DNA of 64,000 bases from the NCBI RefSeq assembly GCF_963966145.1, contig NC_091055.1:10850001-10914000 (forward strand), written 5' to 3'. The stretch's first letter is position 1, and the number at the start of each line of letters is the position of its first letter. The stretch is from Tenebrio molitor. Taxonomy: Eukaryota > Arthropoda > Insecta > Coleoptera > Tenebrionidae. The translations under genes and the position numbers were made by a program. The notes under the pieces are model-generated. The model saw only the letters and a list, made by a program, of their open reading frames with translations. It did not search any database and was not told the origin of the DNA. Shown piece after piece: positions 23,001-34,700 of the stretch.

Positions 23001-26000
23001 TATTTTTTGTATCTTGAATAGATTTTATGATGTTGGATGTTGAGAAAGAAAAACTCAAAACCTCCAATTGTTATAATTTTTGTAATCCTCATAACTTATC
23101 GAGATATTAATTTTTTGATGAAGCAGCGTGTGCAACGCTCCAGCAGCTTCACTAAAAAATTAATATCTCGAAAAGTTATGAAGCTTACAATAAATTTGGT
23201 GGAGAAGAATCTTCAGAAATGTTCAGATTATAATTTTTTTTTTGCGTAAATAAAAATATCTAATGCTTCGAAACTTGTGAATTTCTATTATAAATGCAAA
23301 AAGTATACTATTGTTATTTTTGACATTTTGTGAAAACAAAAAATCAATAAACTTTGAACGTTTCTGCACAAAAAATATTCTGTGTACTTTTTTGGTATTC
23401 TGGAATTGGACAAGAAACCGAAAATGTCAAATTGTTCTCACTTTTTTTTATCAACAATCTTTCTGAGCCTTCTACAATCTTTTTGAGCTTTTTTTTTACC
23501 GCATTTTTACATTGTGTAAAATACGGTGTGATCAAGAATGACTGAATCTCTTGGTAACAATGAAATTTTGCAAATTTGAAATTTACCATCAAAGGTTCAT
23601 TTTTGTAATTAGCACAAACCTAACCGGCATAACCAAAAATGTTTTAAATGTCGTCTCAAGTTAAAAAATCCAGTCAGTGCCAATTGCGAGACAAAAAACA
23701 CCAGTACTTTTCAATTGTTTCATTGCCAACACTCAAGTCATTGCTGATCACGATGTATACAGGGTGATTCTGAAATAAGTTTGAAAAAAAACGGTAATTG
23801 GTGATGATGAGAAGAAGTCATATACAAAAGAATTTTCTTATAAAAGTTTTTTCGTTTTCGAGACACAAATGTTTGAAAATTTGGTCAAAATTGCTAGTAC
23901 GCTGCTGAGTTAAAGGTGATAAATCGATTATCCTGGTAGTTTAGCAACAATAATAATCAAAGAGGTAAAAGGTGCTCGTTAGTCACAAAGATGATATTAT
24001 TTCTTTCGATCATTTCCATAGAAACATTTACAAAGCAGTGTGCTTGCACCTACGACTTTATTGTGGCGTTGATGTAACAATGGTTGCTGATGAAGTGAAC
24101 AAATTCAGACAAATTTTCCCTATTTATAGGCGTCGAAAATACAAGGATAGAGGGTAATTTCCACCCTTTTGATTTCACCTCCAAAAGTCATTTACGCAGA
24201 ATTACATATTTTGTGTCAAGGATACTCTACTTTTTTTTCCAAACTTATTTCAGAATCACCCTGTATACACATTTAAAATAAAATAAAAAAATCTGTGATC
24301 GCGACCGAAAAATTGTGCACCTATTCGTTGATCGACCGATCTCCTGTTGGTTAAAAAATTTAGATCTTAATTTTTATATTTCTTCTATTTTGTACTTGAA
24401 CATCTTTTCTTCCATGTTTGCTTTAAAATTCGTTTCTTATGCTGTAAGTTAAAATTTCAGGTGGAATTTTGATCTGGGTGTGATGATTTTCTGGATTCTA
24501 CGGATGAAAATTAAAACCTCCAATAAATTTTTTGCCACACAAATACTTTTCTTTTTATTACAAATTTCCTAAAAATCACTTCGATGATTAGATAATGAAA
24601 TTTTTCTACTGGAGTTTGGAAAACGTTAACATTGTAATACTAACTTGAGTTAGGAGAAGTGAAAAATTTCCTACTAAGGGCAGAAATAATATTTCAACAC
24701 TGAAAGTTCAATTTTGGTCGTTTCCTGGGATACGTAACGTAAGAAGTGGTATTTAATTATTTGAGAGAAAAGCTTAAACGCCCTCACAATTTTTCATTAA
24801 TAAATTGTTTCTCTATGGTAACGAAAGCAGAACACTTTTGATTTCGCTTTTAAATTTAAAAATAATTAATAGAATATTGAAAATATCCAAATTTTAAAGT
24901 TTTTTCCAAACTCCAGTAGAAAAAATCATGTGTGCAATACGTAGAAAATCCATTTTTTCCGTACACGGCATGCTTTTGATCTCGTCTATCGTCTCGATCA
25001 AAAATCCCATGCCTAATACGGAAAAAATTGAATTTCCTAACTTATTGCAAAATAGCTATTTTCTTTCTCAAAAAAAGTGTACGGAAAAAATGCTAGATAA
25101 TAAATGATAGATGTAGATGAGTAAGTTACACTATTAGGCATTCACGATCTTTTTGGGACCGAGTTGGCTATGACTTTTTCTTTTCACGTTGGACTCACTG
25201 ACTCAGTGATGCAACGGATGCTATTTTTTCTTCTTGCCACCGCATTGCCAGATTTATTATTTTAATATTAGTAAGAAACTAAAATGATTTATTAAGTGTG
25301 TAAAAATAATTTAAATTTCCGTCAAAAGAACAGTCAAAATTGCCAAAATAATTTTATTACGATAAAAAAATTTCAATAAAACGATTTAGTTTAATTTAAA
25401 AAGGACAGACCAGATTTAAGAGATCCGGCAACAATGTACCTATTCAGAAAATATAACCCTAAACTGAAAACAACCTAACCTAACACAAAAAAGTGTCAAT
25501 TTCCTTTAGGGAATTTAGTTATCACCGAGGTACTGCTAACAAAATCACTAGATGGCCATAGCCAACTCGGTCCCAAAAAAATCGTGAATGCCTTATGTAT
25601 GTACTTATATTTTGTGCTAATTTTTAAATTTGTTCCACAAATCAGTCGTTTAAGTTTGAGAATGTAACAACAGTTCAGGTAAATTTGTGCATTCGACTTT
25701 CTAAAAAAAATATAGAGATAGATTAAAATAAATATTCGAAACAATAACAAATCATTTACACTGAAACGTAAACACGATCTTCATATGTTCTATCAGCACA
25801 CCCTATATATTATTTTGTCACCATTTTTATCCATTATTTGTATGAAAATGCAGGAGATAAAATACAGATTTCTTATCTTTTAATTAATAAGATTATGCTT
25901 TTGTAATGCATTTTTGTATAGTTTGCAACCTATAGGAACTTCATATGTGGTCTGCCGGATAATAAACAATATCGTTATCTTATTATGGTCTATGAGAGAT

Positions 26001-27579
26001 TATCCATAATGTGACCGTGTTCTCAGAATTGGCCACAAAAAGTGTGCCTACATATCTTAACGTACTTAACAATTCGAATGTTATTTTTAGTTGATATCAT
26101 TTTCGTAACAATTCCAAAAAATTGATTACATTTTTTGATAATTACTTAACTGCTTATTTCCAATAAATTTCAAATGTTTTATTTTATCTAATCTTCTTTT
26201 CTATCTTAAAAAGTGGTAGATTCATATATGTATGATTGTATGTATGTATGTATTTTTAATTTCCTCTTATTGTTACTCAAATTTATTTTTGGGTCCTGTA
26301 AATGAGGCTTTTCTGTTACATAATAGGAGTTTCATTTATTAGATTAATTTATACACATTTAACGCCAACCTGAACATAACTTTAGTAGAGGTGTTCGATT
26401 CTCTTATAGGCTGTGACCTTGCAAAGGCCAATGAAAAATTTGTAAATGAAAACGTCGACTACTTTACATGCTAATAGACTAGACAGAGATGACACTAACG
26501 TAACGAATGATGATGTTTTCCGGGCGGTTTTTAGCGCCTAGTTGAGACCGATATTCGTCGTTTGCGCAGATATGACTCATAGCCCGTGAGAAAATCCAAC
26601 ATCTATACAAATGCGCATTTAACCGTAAAACCCATATTTTCAAAAATGAATAGATACTTCATTCGTTACAATTTAAAAATTTTGTATAATTTTTCCTCAC
26701 TAACAGTGACAACATAATTATCTTTTTGTGGTAATTTTAAAAGTAAAATTACTCTTTTTTAAAGTATATAGTACCTTTGAAATTCGTCTAAAATAAATGA
26801 CACTGTAGAACAGTGCGTTTTTCAATATTTTTCAAATTTTGCCTGATGCAAAATTAAAACTTCTTCTGATTTTTCATACGTTCGTACCACCCTAGAGAGT
26901 CGTCCCATATTTCGGATGCTTGCAGCAAAAAATACACTTTCAAAATTGTTTTGGGTTAATTTTTTTGAAAAAATGTCCAAAAAATTATTAATTTATACTT
27001 TCAACGGGACCTTTAGCGCACGTTGTAATTCTTTCATCGTGCTCTTGAGTAAGTAACTTGTAACTTTTGAATGCGACGATCTCGTCTGGACTATTTAATT
27101 TGATCTACCTGTATATGTAGGTATGTATATGCGATGTCGGACAAAAGCGACCTTCGGCCAAATACGGCGAAAAGTTCTGTTTATCACATCTGTAATTACT
27201 AATATATGCCACCCATCGAGCTCATTGCAGATGCGAGTAAACACGAGCGAATTTGAACGTGAGAATTTTCATTGCATCGATCGATTGATTTGTTTTGTTT
27301 TTTTTTTGTGGCCAGGAACGACGTGTAAAATAGAATTTAGAAGAGTCGCCGTGAAAATTCCATCGGTGTTGTTATTTCCGTGTCGGCCAACGAATCCTAC
27401 TCACTTTCACCTCCATTCTGATGTGCGAGGTCAGAATTGGGTTGCAGTTGGTTGGCGCCGACGAAAGCTGCAGCGCCGAAGAGGATCACTAAAGCGGCCG
27501 CCGAGAGCACCGGCCCTGGGCCGAGCCAGCTGAAGGAGCGGCGCTGTTGGGCCGTGGAGGCAGTGCCGGTCGCGGCCAT
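16038..27579 (-). CDS. InR: Insulin-like receptor tyrosine kinase, complete 15-exon coding region
   Basis: Exons in transcript order: 27579-27405, 21167-20401, 20352-20181, 20126-20013, 19963-19816, 19766-19555, 19502-19319, 19262-19093, 19037-18864, 18824-18632, 18583-18474, 18421-18096, 17621-17403, 17352-17087, 17028-16038. They total 4221 nt, 1406 residues, every junction in phase. Order: hydrophobic signal region (about 24-42), L1, furin-like Cys-rich, L2, three FnIII-type regions, RKKR/D processing site (776-779), transmembrane segment (about 976-996), juxtamembrane NPEY (1015-1018), and kinase with GQGSFG (1042), Lys1068, HRDLAARN (1171), DFG (1191) and activation-loop Tyr 1199, 1203 and 1204. 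This is the cell-surface receptor for insulin-like peptides, signalling through IRS/Chico, PI3K and FOXO. The C-tail after the kinase is about 100 residues. Many insects have two InR paralogues; which one this is cannot be told here. Exon 1 is the least certain exon. Confidence 0.96.
17087..17621 (-). CDS. InR: InR exons 13-14: membrane-proximal FnIII, transmembrane, NPEY, P-loop
   Basis: Exon 13 (17621-17403) ends inside the membrane segment (VVWVAISVGLLI). Exon 14 (17352-17087) continues VVAVIGFVYYKRRK, then PSVNPEYVPSVYVPDEWEV and the ATP-binding loop LGQGSFGMVYEG, with the catalytic lysine in CAVKTVN. The membrane helix is thus split by a 50 nt intron. Confidence 0.95.
17655..17760. repeat. 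Hairpin repeat in InR intron 12
   Basis: GTTTTATAAAACTTAATAAG with ACACGAGTCA on the left is inverted on the right (TGACGAGTG..CTTAAGTTTTATAAAAC). The centre is GC-rich (GCAGCGCGATTGCCGCAGGC). It lies in the only long intron (474 nt) of the 3' part of InR. Confidence 0.65.
18096..19037 (-). CDS. InR: InR exons 9-12: FnIII insert region and furin cleavage site
   Basis: Exons are 19037-18864, 18824-18632, 18583-18474 and 18421-18096. Exon 9 has the FnIII core VTWQPPKNPNGELTYY. Exon 10 carries the CSCAE cluster and FEDELHNAVYV, matching the end of the alpha chain. Exon 11 has SRKKRD, the alpha/beta processing site. Exon 12 contains LHHFTQYEVNVQAC and ITWKEPEDPNGVILCYTIEY. The donor after exon 11 (G/GTGACG) is the weakest junction. 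Confidence 0.9.
19093..19963 (-). CDS. InR: InR exons 5-8: L2 domain and first FnIII region
   Basis: Exons are 19963-19816, 19766-19555, 19502-19319 and 19262-19093. They encode L2 motifs (NIVNELEENLGMIEEIDGYL, VFVVLDNQNLQELWNW, FHFNPKLC), then VLEWEPFKIDD, DGRDACGGDGWRVDD and LKPHTQYAYYVKTYT. All three introns are 49-56 nt. Confidence 0.93.
20013..20352 (-). CDS. InR: InR exons 3-4: end of Cys-rich domain, start of L2
   Basis: Exon 3 (20352-20181) begins YLGRRCISEDEC and ends HCIPCQG. A 54 nt intron (20180-20127) is removed before exon 4 (20126-20013), TCTKECAGLNVDSI. Phase decides the exon 3 acceptor: the TTTTTAG ending at 20353 keeps the frame, whereas the next AG leads to an early stop. 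Confidence 0.9.
20401..21167 (-). CDS. InR: InR exon 2: L1 and start of Cys-rich domain
   Basis: It encodes CDSVDIRN, CHVVEGFVQILL, LSFPNLTEITDYLLLYRVNG, LFPNLSVIRG and RIDKNPSLC (receptor L domain). It then runs into the furin-like repeat with the Cys pattern CWNRQHCQKICPSECKHAC. The ATG at 21186 is inside the acceptor tract (GTTGCAG/TT) and is not the start codon. Confidence 0.95.
23758..24265. mobile_element. MITE-like element with TACAGGGTGATTCTG ends
   Basis: TACAGGGTGATTCTGAAATA at the left is repeated inverted at the right (TATTTCAGAATCACCCTGTA). The arms are about 33 bp, continuing AGTTTG plus an A-run. TA at both flanks suggests a TA target duplication. The 508 bp element lies in InR intron 1 and has no intact coding frame. 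Confidence 0.8.
25134..25595. mobile_element. Inverted-repeat element in InR intron 1
   Basis: TAGGCATTCACGATC..TTTTTGGGACCGAGTTGGCTATG (25134-25173) is repeated inverted at 25552-25595 with one or two differences. The arms are about 40 bp and the total is 462 bp. The interior is AT-rich and non-coding. Confidence 0.75.
26222..26255. repeat. ATGT/TGTA microsatellite
   Basis: Short tandem array of TATG-type units (TGTATGTATGTATGTAT). A similar short array occurs near 53338-53354. Confidence 0.7.
27405..27579 (-). CDS. InR: InR coding exon 1 (signal sequence)
   Basis: The first in-frame ATG is at 27579; an in-frame stop lies upstream. The 58 codons start MAATGTASTAQQRR and contain the hydrophobic run VLSAAALVILFGAAAFVGA, suited to a signal peptide with a long basic N-region. 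The exon ends in phase 1 at a strong donor (A/GTGAGTAGG). Its junction with the next exon reads GGE-I-CDSVDIRN, as expected for the start of the L1 domain (family pattern GE.C.S.DIRN). The 6.2 kb intron and the linkage itself are inferred. Confidence 0.72.
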
Positions 27580-27751
27580 CAGTGCCAATACATAGACATG
27601 GGTCCGCTGAGGCCCGTGCAAGGTTCGCTAATCCGCGTCGTACAGAATTTCTGTAAACTTATGACGCAATGCCTGATCAATGTAAACATGTTATTCACTT
27701 CGGCCTGGATGCCCAAAATCAACTGACGGTGGTCGCACGGCTCAGTCACAC
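27580..27751 (-). other. InR: InR 5' UTR part of exon 1
   Basis: Upstream of the start codon the - strand shows a good acceptor (TTCTGTTTCAG/GTGTGACTGAG) with the exon beginning at 27751. At least one further non-coding 5' exon is therefore likely. The segment contains short upstream ATGs and one TGTTTAC (FOXO-core-like) word at 27682-27688 on the - strand. Confidence 0.4.
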
Positions 27752-28725
27752 CTGAAACAGAAACGGAAACTTCCTCAGCAACCTCTCACTTCGCTACGGA
27801 AATTGGAATCTGACCATCAAAAAAAATATTCATTCATAAGATTCATCATCGTTCGCAATGCTAAATCACAAACGCGACCCCACCAACTCCACGCTCGACG
27901 GTTTTAACACCTCAACTCCAATTTGACAAATTTGTCATTATTTAATACTCGACTCGACGCGATTTGCACAGGATCTTGGGGGGACAATGAACCTTCATAT
28001 TTACACGTCAACTATTCTTTACAGCGATCGCGACAAGCTGATAATCGGTTTATTTTTTATAATTATAATATATCACAAATAAACTGTTTGCGTATTAAAA
28101 CCGCTGCACAAATATTCCTCATTTACAACAGATCATCATTAGACACTGCGATTCTAATATCACTAATACATCATGCTGATCTACATCAATCCAAAAACAC
28201 AACCGTCAACGATACATATTTTTTTTCACACTCAATAAATCATCATCATTTTACAATCCCCCCTACCATCAAATTGTCTCTTTTATTTTCTACAACACAA
28301 ATTTAAAAGTTTCTCTCTCAAAACAGTTCCGATCAACGACAACTTAAAATAAAATAAAGAAACACATCAAATACAACGTCTGAATGGATCAGTCTCGGTA
28401 TACAGCGTGTCGCAACTCACTATTGTCCACATGTATCTTCTAAAAGTTCAAAGTTTTTTTTTTAGACTTAATTCTAATTAATACTTTGTCTATCTTTAAT
28501 TCACACTTAACACACAGAGAATATAGATTTTAATCTTAAGAACATGTAGCACACCGATCGAATATGTAGACACTCAACACTCATATATTTGGATTAAGTC
28601 TAATTTGAAAATTTTGAAAAGATTTGGATGAGTCAGTTCGAAGCGAGTTCAATGCAAGATGTGTACTTCCAATTTGAAAACGCTGAAGCTGTTACCTCAC
28701 TGACGCGCTAATTCACACTGCGTAA

Positions 28726-28809
28726 ATCACGTGATAGGTTTGAACGAATCAAAATGATAAACGCATGCGCAAGGATCGGATCGTGCACGCCTCCGTAAAA
28801 TCACGTGAT
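28726..28809. promoter_or_regulatory. Promoter-like block with twin E-box palindromes and an NRF1-like site
   Basis: ATCACGTGAT occurs at 28726-28735 and again at 28800-28809, flanking ACGCATGCGCA (28761-28771), which resembles the NRF1 consensus. The surroundings are CpG-richer than neighbouring DNA. It lies about 1 kb upstream of the InR 5' exon, so it could be the InR promoter. The sites are seen; the promoter role is inference. Confidence 0.4.
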
Positions 28810-31636
28810 GTTACGCGACACGCATTTGCGTACGGAAAGAAAGAAATAAGACGCCTTCGAGTGGGGCGCTGAAAGTCGACTGGAGGGGTGGAAATTGTTG
28901 AAAAACTAACCCCTACTGGGGCGACTTTTTGACGTGAGGATCTCGGTTTGTCGTGTGAAAATTATTTCAATTTGTTAATTTACAAAGAGGGAAAAATAAC
29001 GTATCCGTCACACAAAGAGAAATTGCAGGTGTGGCCTTGTTGGGATTCTATTTTCGTCTCTTTAACGAGAAGAATCTTCGGGGGCGGTTATTTGTAAAGG
29101 AAAAAAAAAATAATGAAATCTGCTTGGGAGCGTCGGGAAAAATCTTCGAATTTAATGACGTTCGACACCTAAAATGTTGTTTTCCAATCCGATATTTAAA
29201 ATTGTTTTGGTGGAGACCCCAGGCAAAAGTAAATTGGTGCGTCGCCTTTGCGTTAATAAAGCCGACTGTTGATGTCTTTTAAAGCAAAACGAATGTATTG
29301 TAAGGACGATTTAGATTCCTTTTGATGTATGCTACATATGCACAACAGCGGCCAGGGAGATGACATTTTAGCGTCAAAGCAAATTTAGAAAAAGGGGGTT
29401 TCCCTCTTCTTTTGCCTCAAACACAACACGCAAAAAATCAATAGTCCTTTCGCACGGTGGCGACATTTCTCTTCATTTTTTTTCTAACAAACAAGTGGTA
29501 ATAATCGCCAATTTGAATTCGGCCAAGATTGAATTTTGTGCGAGTGCCCGAGGTGAAATAAAGAAAAACGGAAATTGAGATGGTGACGTCGGAAGGGTGA
29601 ATGGATATGTCGAAACGACCGCTTTGATTGATTTTAAATATTTTTGCTTGTGTAGTCGGGCCGCACCGGATTAGATTATTGAAATGTCATTGAGACGTCA
29701 TTCGTACAAATTAATATGCGCCAAATTAGAAAAAATACCGTCATTTATTTTCATTTTTAATGGCATAGCAATACAAACAAAAAATTGACTATTTTCGATT
29801 TTTCGATCCAGATTTAAAGGATGATTTCAGTTGACGCAACAAATAATGAAAAATGCTTGATTCCATTTTAGAATTCAAAGTACGAACTGACTAAATTACA
29901 CTTAAATACATAAAACATGTCACGATCTGTGTTAAAATAGTTAATTACCCTGTAAAAACTACATAGACGCGACTTGTTACGTGTGTACACAGCTTAAGTG
30001 AAAAAAAAACTAATTAGTCCAGAATGTAATTATGTACACTTAACAAAAGCAAGCGTCCAGTTATTATAATCGAGATAACAGTTGCGTAATTTAAAAAATG
30101 GACGAGTATTTAATTTATGAGGCGAAAACACGTGAGCTTTAAATTGATTACGGAATGAGGGAATATTGTGCGGGATTTTTCGGTGTTAAAAGCTCCCGGC
30201 GCGAGCTTAAACTGTGGGAAAAAAGTCCGTCCGGACACGGAACGACGAACATTGGGACAATTGATCGGAGGGAAAACGATATTCGGGAAATGATCGTCGG
30301 TGAACTAATAATAAAGCTACAAAGAAGCCGGATTCGAAATCCATATTTAAAAGAAAGCGTGTATTTGTGTTGCAAACTTGGCGAAATAAATTCCGGAACA
30401 GGACTACATTATCCGGTGGTAACCGACTGTGAGGAAACATAAAGCCGTCGCGCGAAGAATTTTTGTTACCGGATCGTAAACAATTCCATAAATACTTACA
30501 TCTCGATCGATCGCGCCAGATTAAAATAATATGGCGAAGATTACAAGTCGAAAGAAACTTTTAAAAACTCCTCACAATGGAAGTCTTAAACGGCGAATAA
30601 AAAACAGAGTTATTTATCTTGTTTGTCCCACCAATGTGCAGCTTTTAAATGCAAATTTATAACTGAACCACGGATTGTGTTATATATTTGTTGCTAAATG
30701 CGATCCGATTGATTATTTATTACTGAAGTTCAGTCGAATGAAACAAAAACAAGATAAAATTGCCGATTCGAGCCAATAAACTAATGATCTGGCAAAAATT
30801 ACACGCCATAAAATTTTTGAAAAAATAAAACGCGACCGAAAATGATGCCGTCGGTGTGGAAAAAAAAATATGACAAAATTCGACGCATAAAGAGCACATT
30901 TCACTCTCGACTCGCAAAGATTCAAATTTGAACTTTGACAATATGTACTTGATCGGCGAACTTGTTGAAGTGAAATATTTTTTCTCACCTTGCAATATTT
31001 AAAAACTAATCAACATAACGAGCTAGGCGTCCCCGAAGGGCGGAAACTTGGGTCAATCGAAACTTTTGAATGTTTATTAATTATCGGAAAAGGAAAATAT
31101 TCACTTTCTTTCTCCGATTTCGTTAATACGTGAACGTTATTAGGTTGGTTAGACGGAGTAGAATTTCTAGACATTTTATCAACAAAGCGAGCCGCACAGT
31201 ACACATGAATATTAATGTGTTTGATGAAGTTCGAGTTGGGAAGTTTTCTCCCACTTTTACTGATTTCCACCCACACTTTGAGTGCGTAATGAAACCAAGT
31301 TCATTTCGTTCAAAATAAACATTTACACGGTAAAAAAAAACGAATATAATGATAAAAATGACGGAGAATGTTTGTATTTGCGAGAGGCTAATTAATCGGA
31401 GGATGTTTTAAATAAAAGATTCGAAAAAAATCATAACATGACATGACAAAACCCCCGCGAAACAAAAGGTTGTTCGGTGGAAAGTTACAAAATTGATGTT
31501 TATATTTTTCACCTGCAGCTACTTAATCTTTTTGTTTTGATTCGAAACGACATTCCGAAATAATGGTATGTATTTCATCGGGCAACAAACGAGTGAAATA
31601 TGAAAAAAAAAACCAATTAAAATGTCGACGTCTTAC
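28810..31636. other. Gene-less stretch
   Basis: No gene or mobile element recognised. Open frames are all under 100 codons without motifs. Confidence 0.4.
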
Positions 31637-31702
31637 CTTGGACATGTAGAGTTCACAAGGGTAGCAACACAAAGCGGCATAATTGCCGTTTTCGCGCCAT
31701 GT
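31637..31702 (-). other. Candidate isolated exon
   Basis: On the - strand a 66 nt segment is bounded by TTTATGTACAG/ACATGG and CCAAG/GTAAGACG, both good splice signals. One frame is open across it (TWRENGNYAALCCYPCELYM). It could be a 5' non-coding exon of InR or part of an unrelated transcript. Two matching splice sites 66 nt apart can occur by chance. Confidence 0.2.
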
Positions 31703-34700
31703 CTGTACATAAACTAGTGAGGGTTGCCATGACATGACAATCTCCCTACCACCAAGTTTCAATATTGGCAACGAATCAGATTCTAGTGAACAAATACTGC
31801 GTACTTGACATTATCTCGGTGTGACCAATTTCATCAAGAGGGTGCCCACTTTCCCCCTCGATCGGGGGTAAGACGCGGCACGTTTTTATTATCCCGCAAT
31901 TCGAATCTAAATATAGGTACACCAGCCTCGCACGTACACGTGCCTCTCGGCAATTTCGAATTTCAAACTGGCTGGGAAAAAATCAAAAACGAGACACACA
32001 GTCGGTGTGCCAGGTTCGCACCGATCAATCAATATTAGACGCGATTAAGTGGAGCACCTGTTGATTTTAGCGTTATTAAAATTAAACACGAGTACCACGA
32101 ATCAAAGCGACGTCACCTTTGACAACGAGGACATTAAGTGTAAATTAACGCCCTAAAGATGGCTCGGCTTAATGAAAAACAATTTAACCATTTTTTTAGA
32201 TCAGGTCAAAGGGTAATAGCTTCGTCAGTTGGTTATTGTATATGCAAATTGTCTCGTCCAGACAAACATCTACGATGCATCCAGATCAAATTAAAAACTG
32301 ATAGAAAAACATTTTTTAACTGTCAAGTCCGCTCAAATTTCTCTTGTTTGTTGACGTGTTCTAATAAAAATCGACAGTCCCGATGTTCAAACAGTGTGCA
32401 ATTAGATTTCCTTGACTTATTTTGGTCTCGTGAATAATACACTTCCTCCGAAAATAAATATAGAAACTAACCAAAATACATTTCGTCATTTGGGCGTTCT
32501 TGTGCGTTACGTATCAAAAATTCTTCTAGATCGTTCAAATGCCGCGACCATTTTACTATAAAACACTCGAACGTTAGTGGGAATAAATTACGACACAAGA
32601 ATCCATTCATTAACTGATAAATACATTACCGATAGATAACACGTAGTAAACATCACACGATAAGAATATTTATTGAAGATACCATGAATAAAACTGTATA
32701 GTTTTATGAAATGTTGCGACACAAGATTTGCACTTTAATTTTTTAGGAGTCGTACAAACGTTTCACTCAGGAAAATTTTCCATAAATGATTTTTTCCCCG
32801 ACACTTAAGTAAATAAATAGCGAACAACTAATCGCGTCATTGCAAATCGTCACTGTTAAATTAATAACTTGGGTGTAAATCAAGTGTACGTGCGTGAATC
32901 GTGATACGCACAAATTGAGAATTTAAGAATAATCCGAAAAATTTCAGTTTTAAATAGCAGGAAAATTTGATAGGAGTGTAGATGTTTGAACAACGAAAAT
33001 TCGAGATTCGTCGGTGGAAATCGGTTTTTAATATAAAAAATGTAAGCTGGCGAAAAACTGGGACAAAGACGATCGTCGTGTCAGAATCGGCATTTCCAAT
33101 TTAAATTCGGTGGAGCAATTTCAGGCATATTTATACTGGATGAAAGTGCGAAGAAGACGTCTTTTTCAACGATGAACACGAAAATTTTATTTGCTTTGTA
33201 ACAAGAGATATTAGAGATACCGCAGAAAATTGGATTCCAGAATCAATCTCTTCTGTTCTTTCGTGGGAAATTCGACTGGTAAATTCTGTTGGTCGCGTGC
33301 CGGGGGGCGCAATTGATACCGGTAAAACAAAAATTTCTGTCACTCACATAACAACACAATTTTGGCAATTATACGATTTACAAAAAACTCCGACACGCGG
33401 ATTTGTCACATTTAATAAAAGTCGTACAAACGAACGGCACTCAAAGTCAAAGGAGCGACGGAATGGGGTGAAAAAATCCGGGCAAAAAATTTTACAAAAA
33501 GCGAATGACAGGAGATAATGGTTTTTGAGATGTTTTGCGCGCCAGGTAAAGTCAGTCTACACCGGTGGACCTGAAAAAAGTGAAATTAATTTACCACTTG
33601 GTGATTTGTGTGATCGAAATTTATTTGACCTTATTTACACAAATTTAAAAAATGTGACGTCAGCAGACACGTTAATCTCCCTCGCTCTCCCGCTGTCTTC
33701 GCATTCCGTCCTTTGCGCCGCTGTTTCGGTTTGTTTACGGCTTTTGTGAAAAACAGATTTTGTTAATTACGCAGGTATGACACATTTTGTCATTATGTTT
33801 GTCCTCAAATTTCGAAGCGACCCTTTCGGAGTCCCTGGAAAAAATTCGTCGAGGCCTGCGATTCGACGCTCCCGAACGATCGATCAGGACCTGTTGTTTT
33901 ATTTTTCTCCTTCACAATGTACATTGTCTCTGACAAATATCTCGCGTGAAAATATGGACATCAATGTCATCTCGTGGTGGCAGGCAATACGCGAAACTTT
34001 TCCGTTCAATTAGGATCCCGTATAAATAGTGCGAGATGTGATGGCTATTTTTAAAATGCCATTCCTCGGTTCATTCATGAAATTATTTATATTTTGACAA
34101 CCAGTAGCGGCTCATCTTCGAAGAAAGAATGTCAAAAAAGTGACCGGCAAAAATAGTACACCGCTAGTTGTGATTTCGAAAAAGCTCGTCGAGACCCCTT
34201 TCTCAGATCGTTCCTCGATCAAAGCTCGATGAAATGCTGGATTCACGTAGGTGTTGACGCTAGACAACTGTAAATAAAATTCAATTGGTAATTAAACGAG
34301 CTTGACTGTAATCCACTAAATAGCGAAAATGGCACACACGTTGAAATTTAAATAGCGATTTGGTTTTTCACTCTGGTCCAGGTATTGCATACCATTAACG
34401 TTAATTATGTTATAATTAATTATTAGTCCAGTGAAGATCAATCAACTCATGACTTTAGATAAAACAAACGTTGCTCGACTAATTTTGCAAAAAACAAGTT
34501 CGTAAATGGGAATTTTAATTTCCGGATTAAAATTTCATTTGGCGAATGCATATTCGTCAACAGATTAGAAAGGAAAAGGTTCTCGCGTTTTCGGCGAACT
34601 CTCGAACATAAATTTTTTAGGTGATTTGAAAAAATCCAAAAATACGCTCGAAAAGTGTACTCCTGAGACATTATACATATTTAGCTGTGATAATTTTAGA

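Larger units (their letters stand above)
21168..27404 (-). other. InR: InR intron 1 (about 6.2 kb)
   Basis: Inferred intron between the signal-sequence exon and the L1 exon. It contains a GC/CpG-richer block (about 21780-22240), diverged direct and inverted repeats at 22.7-23.5 kb, a MITE (23758-24265) and another inverted-repeat element (25134-25595). I see no additional coding exon in it. Confidence 0.65.
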
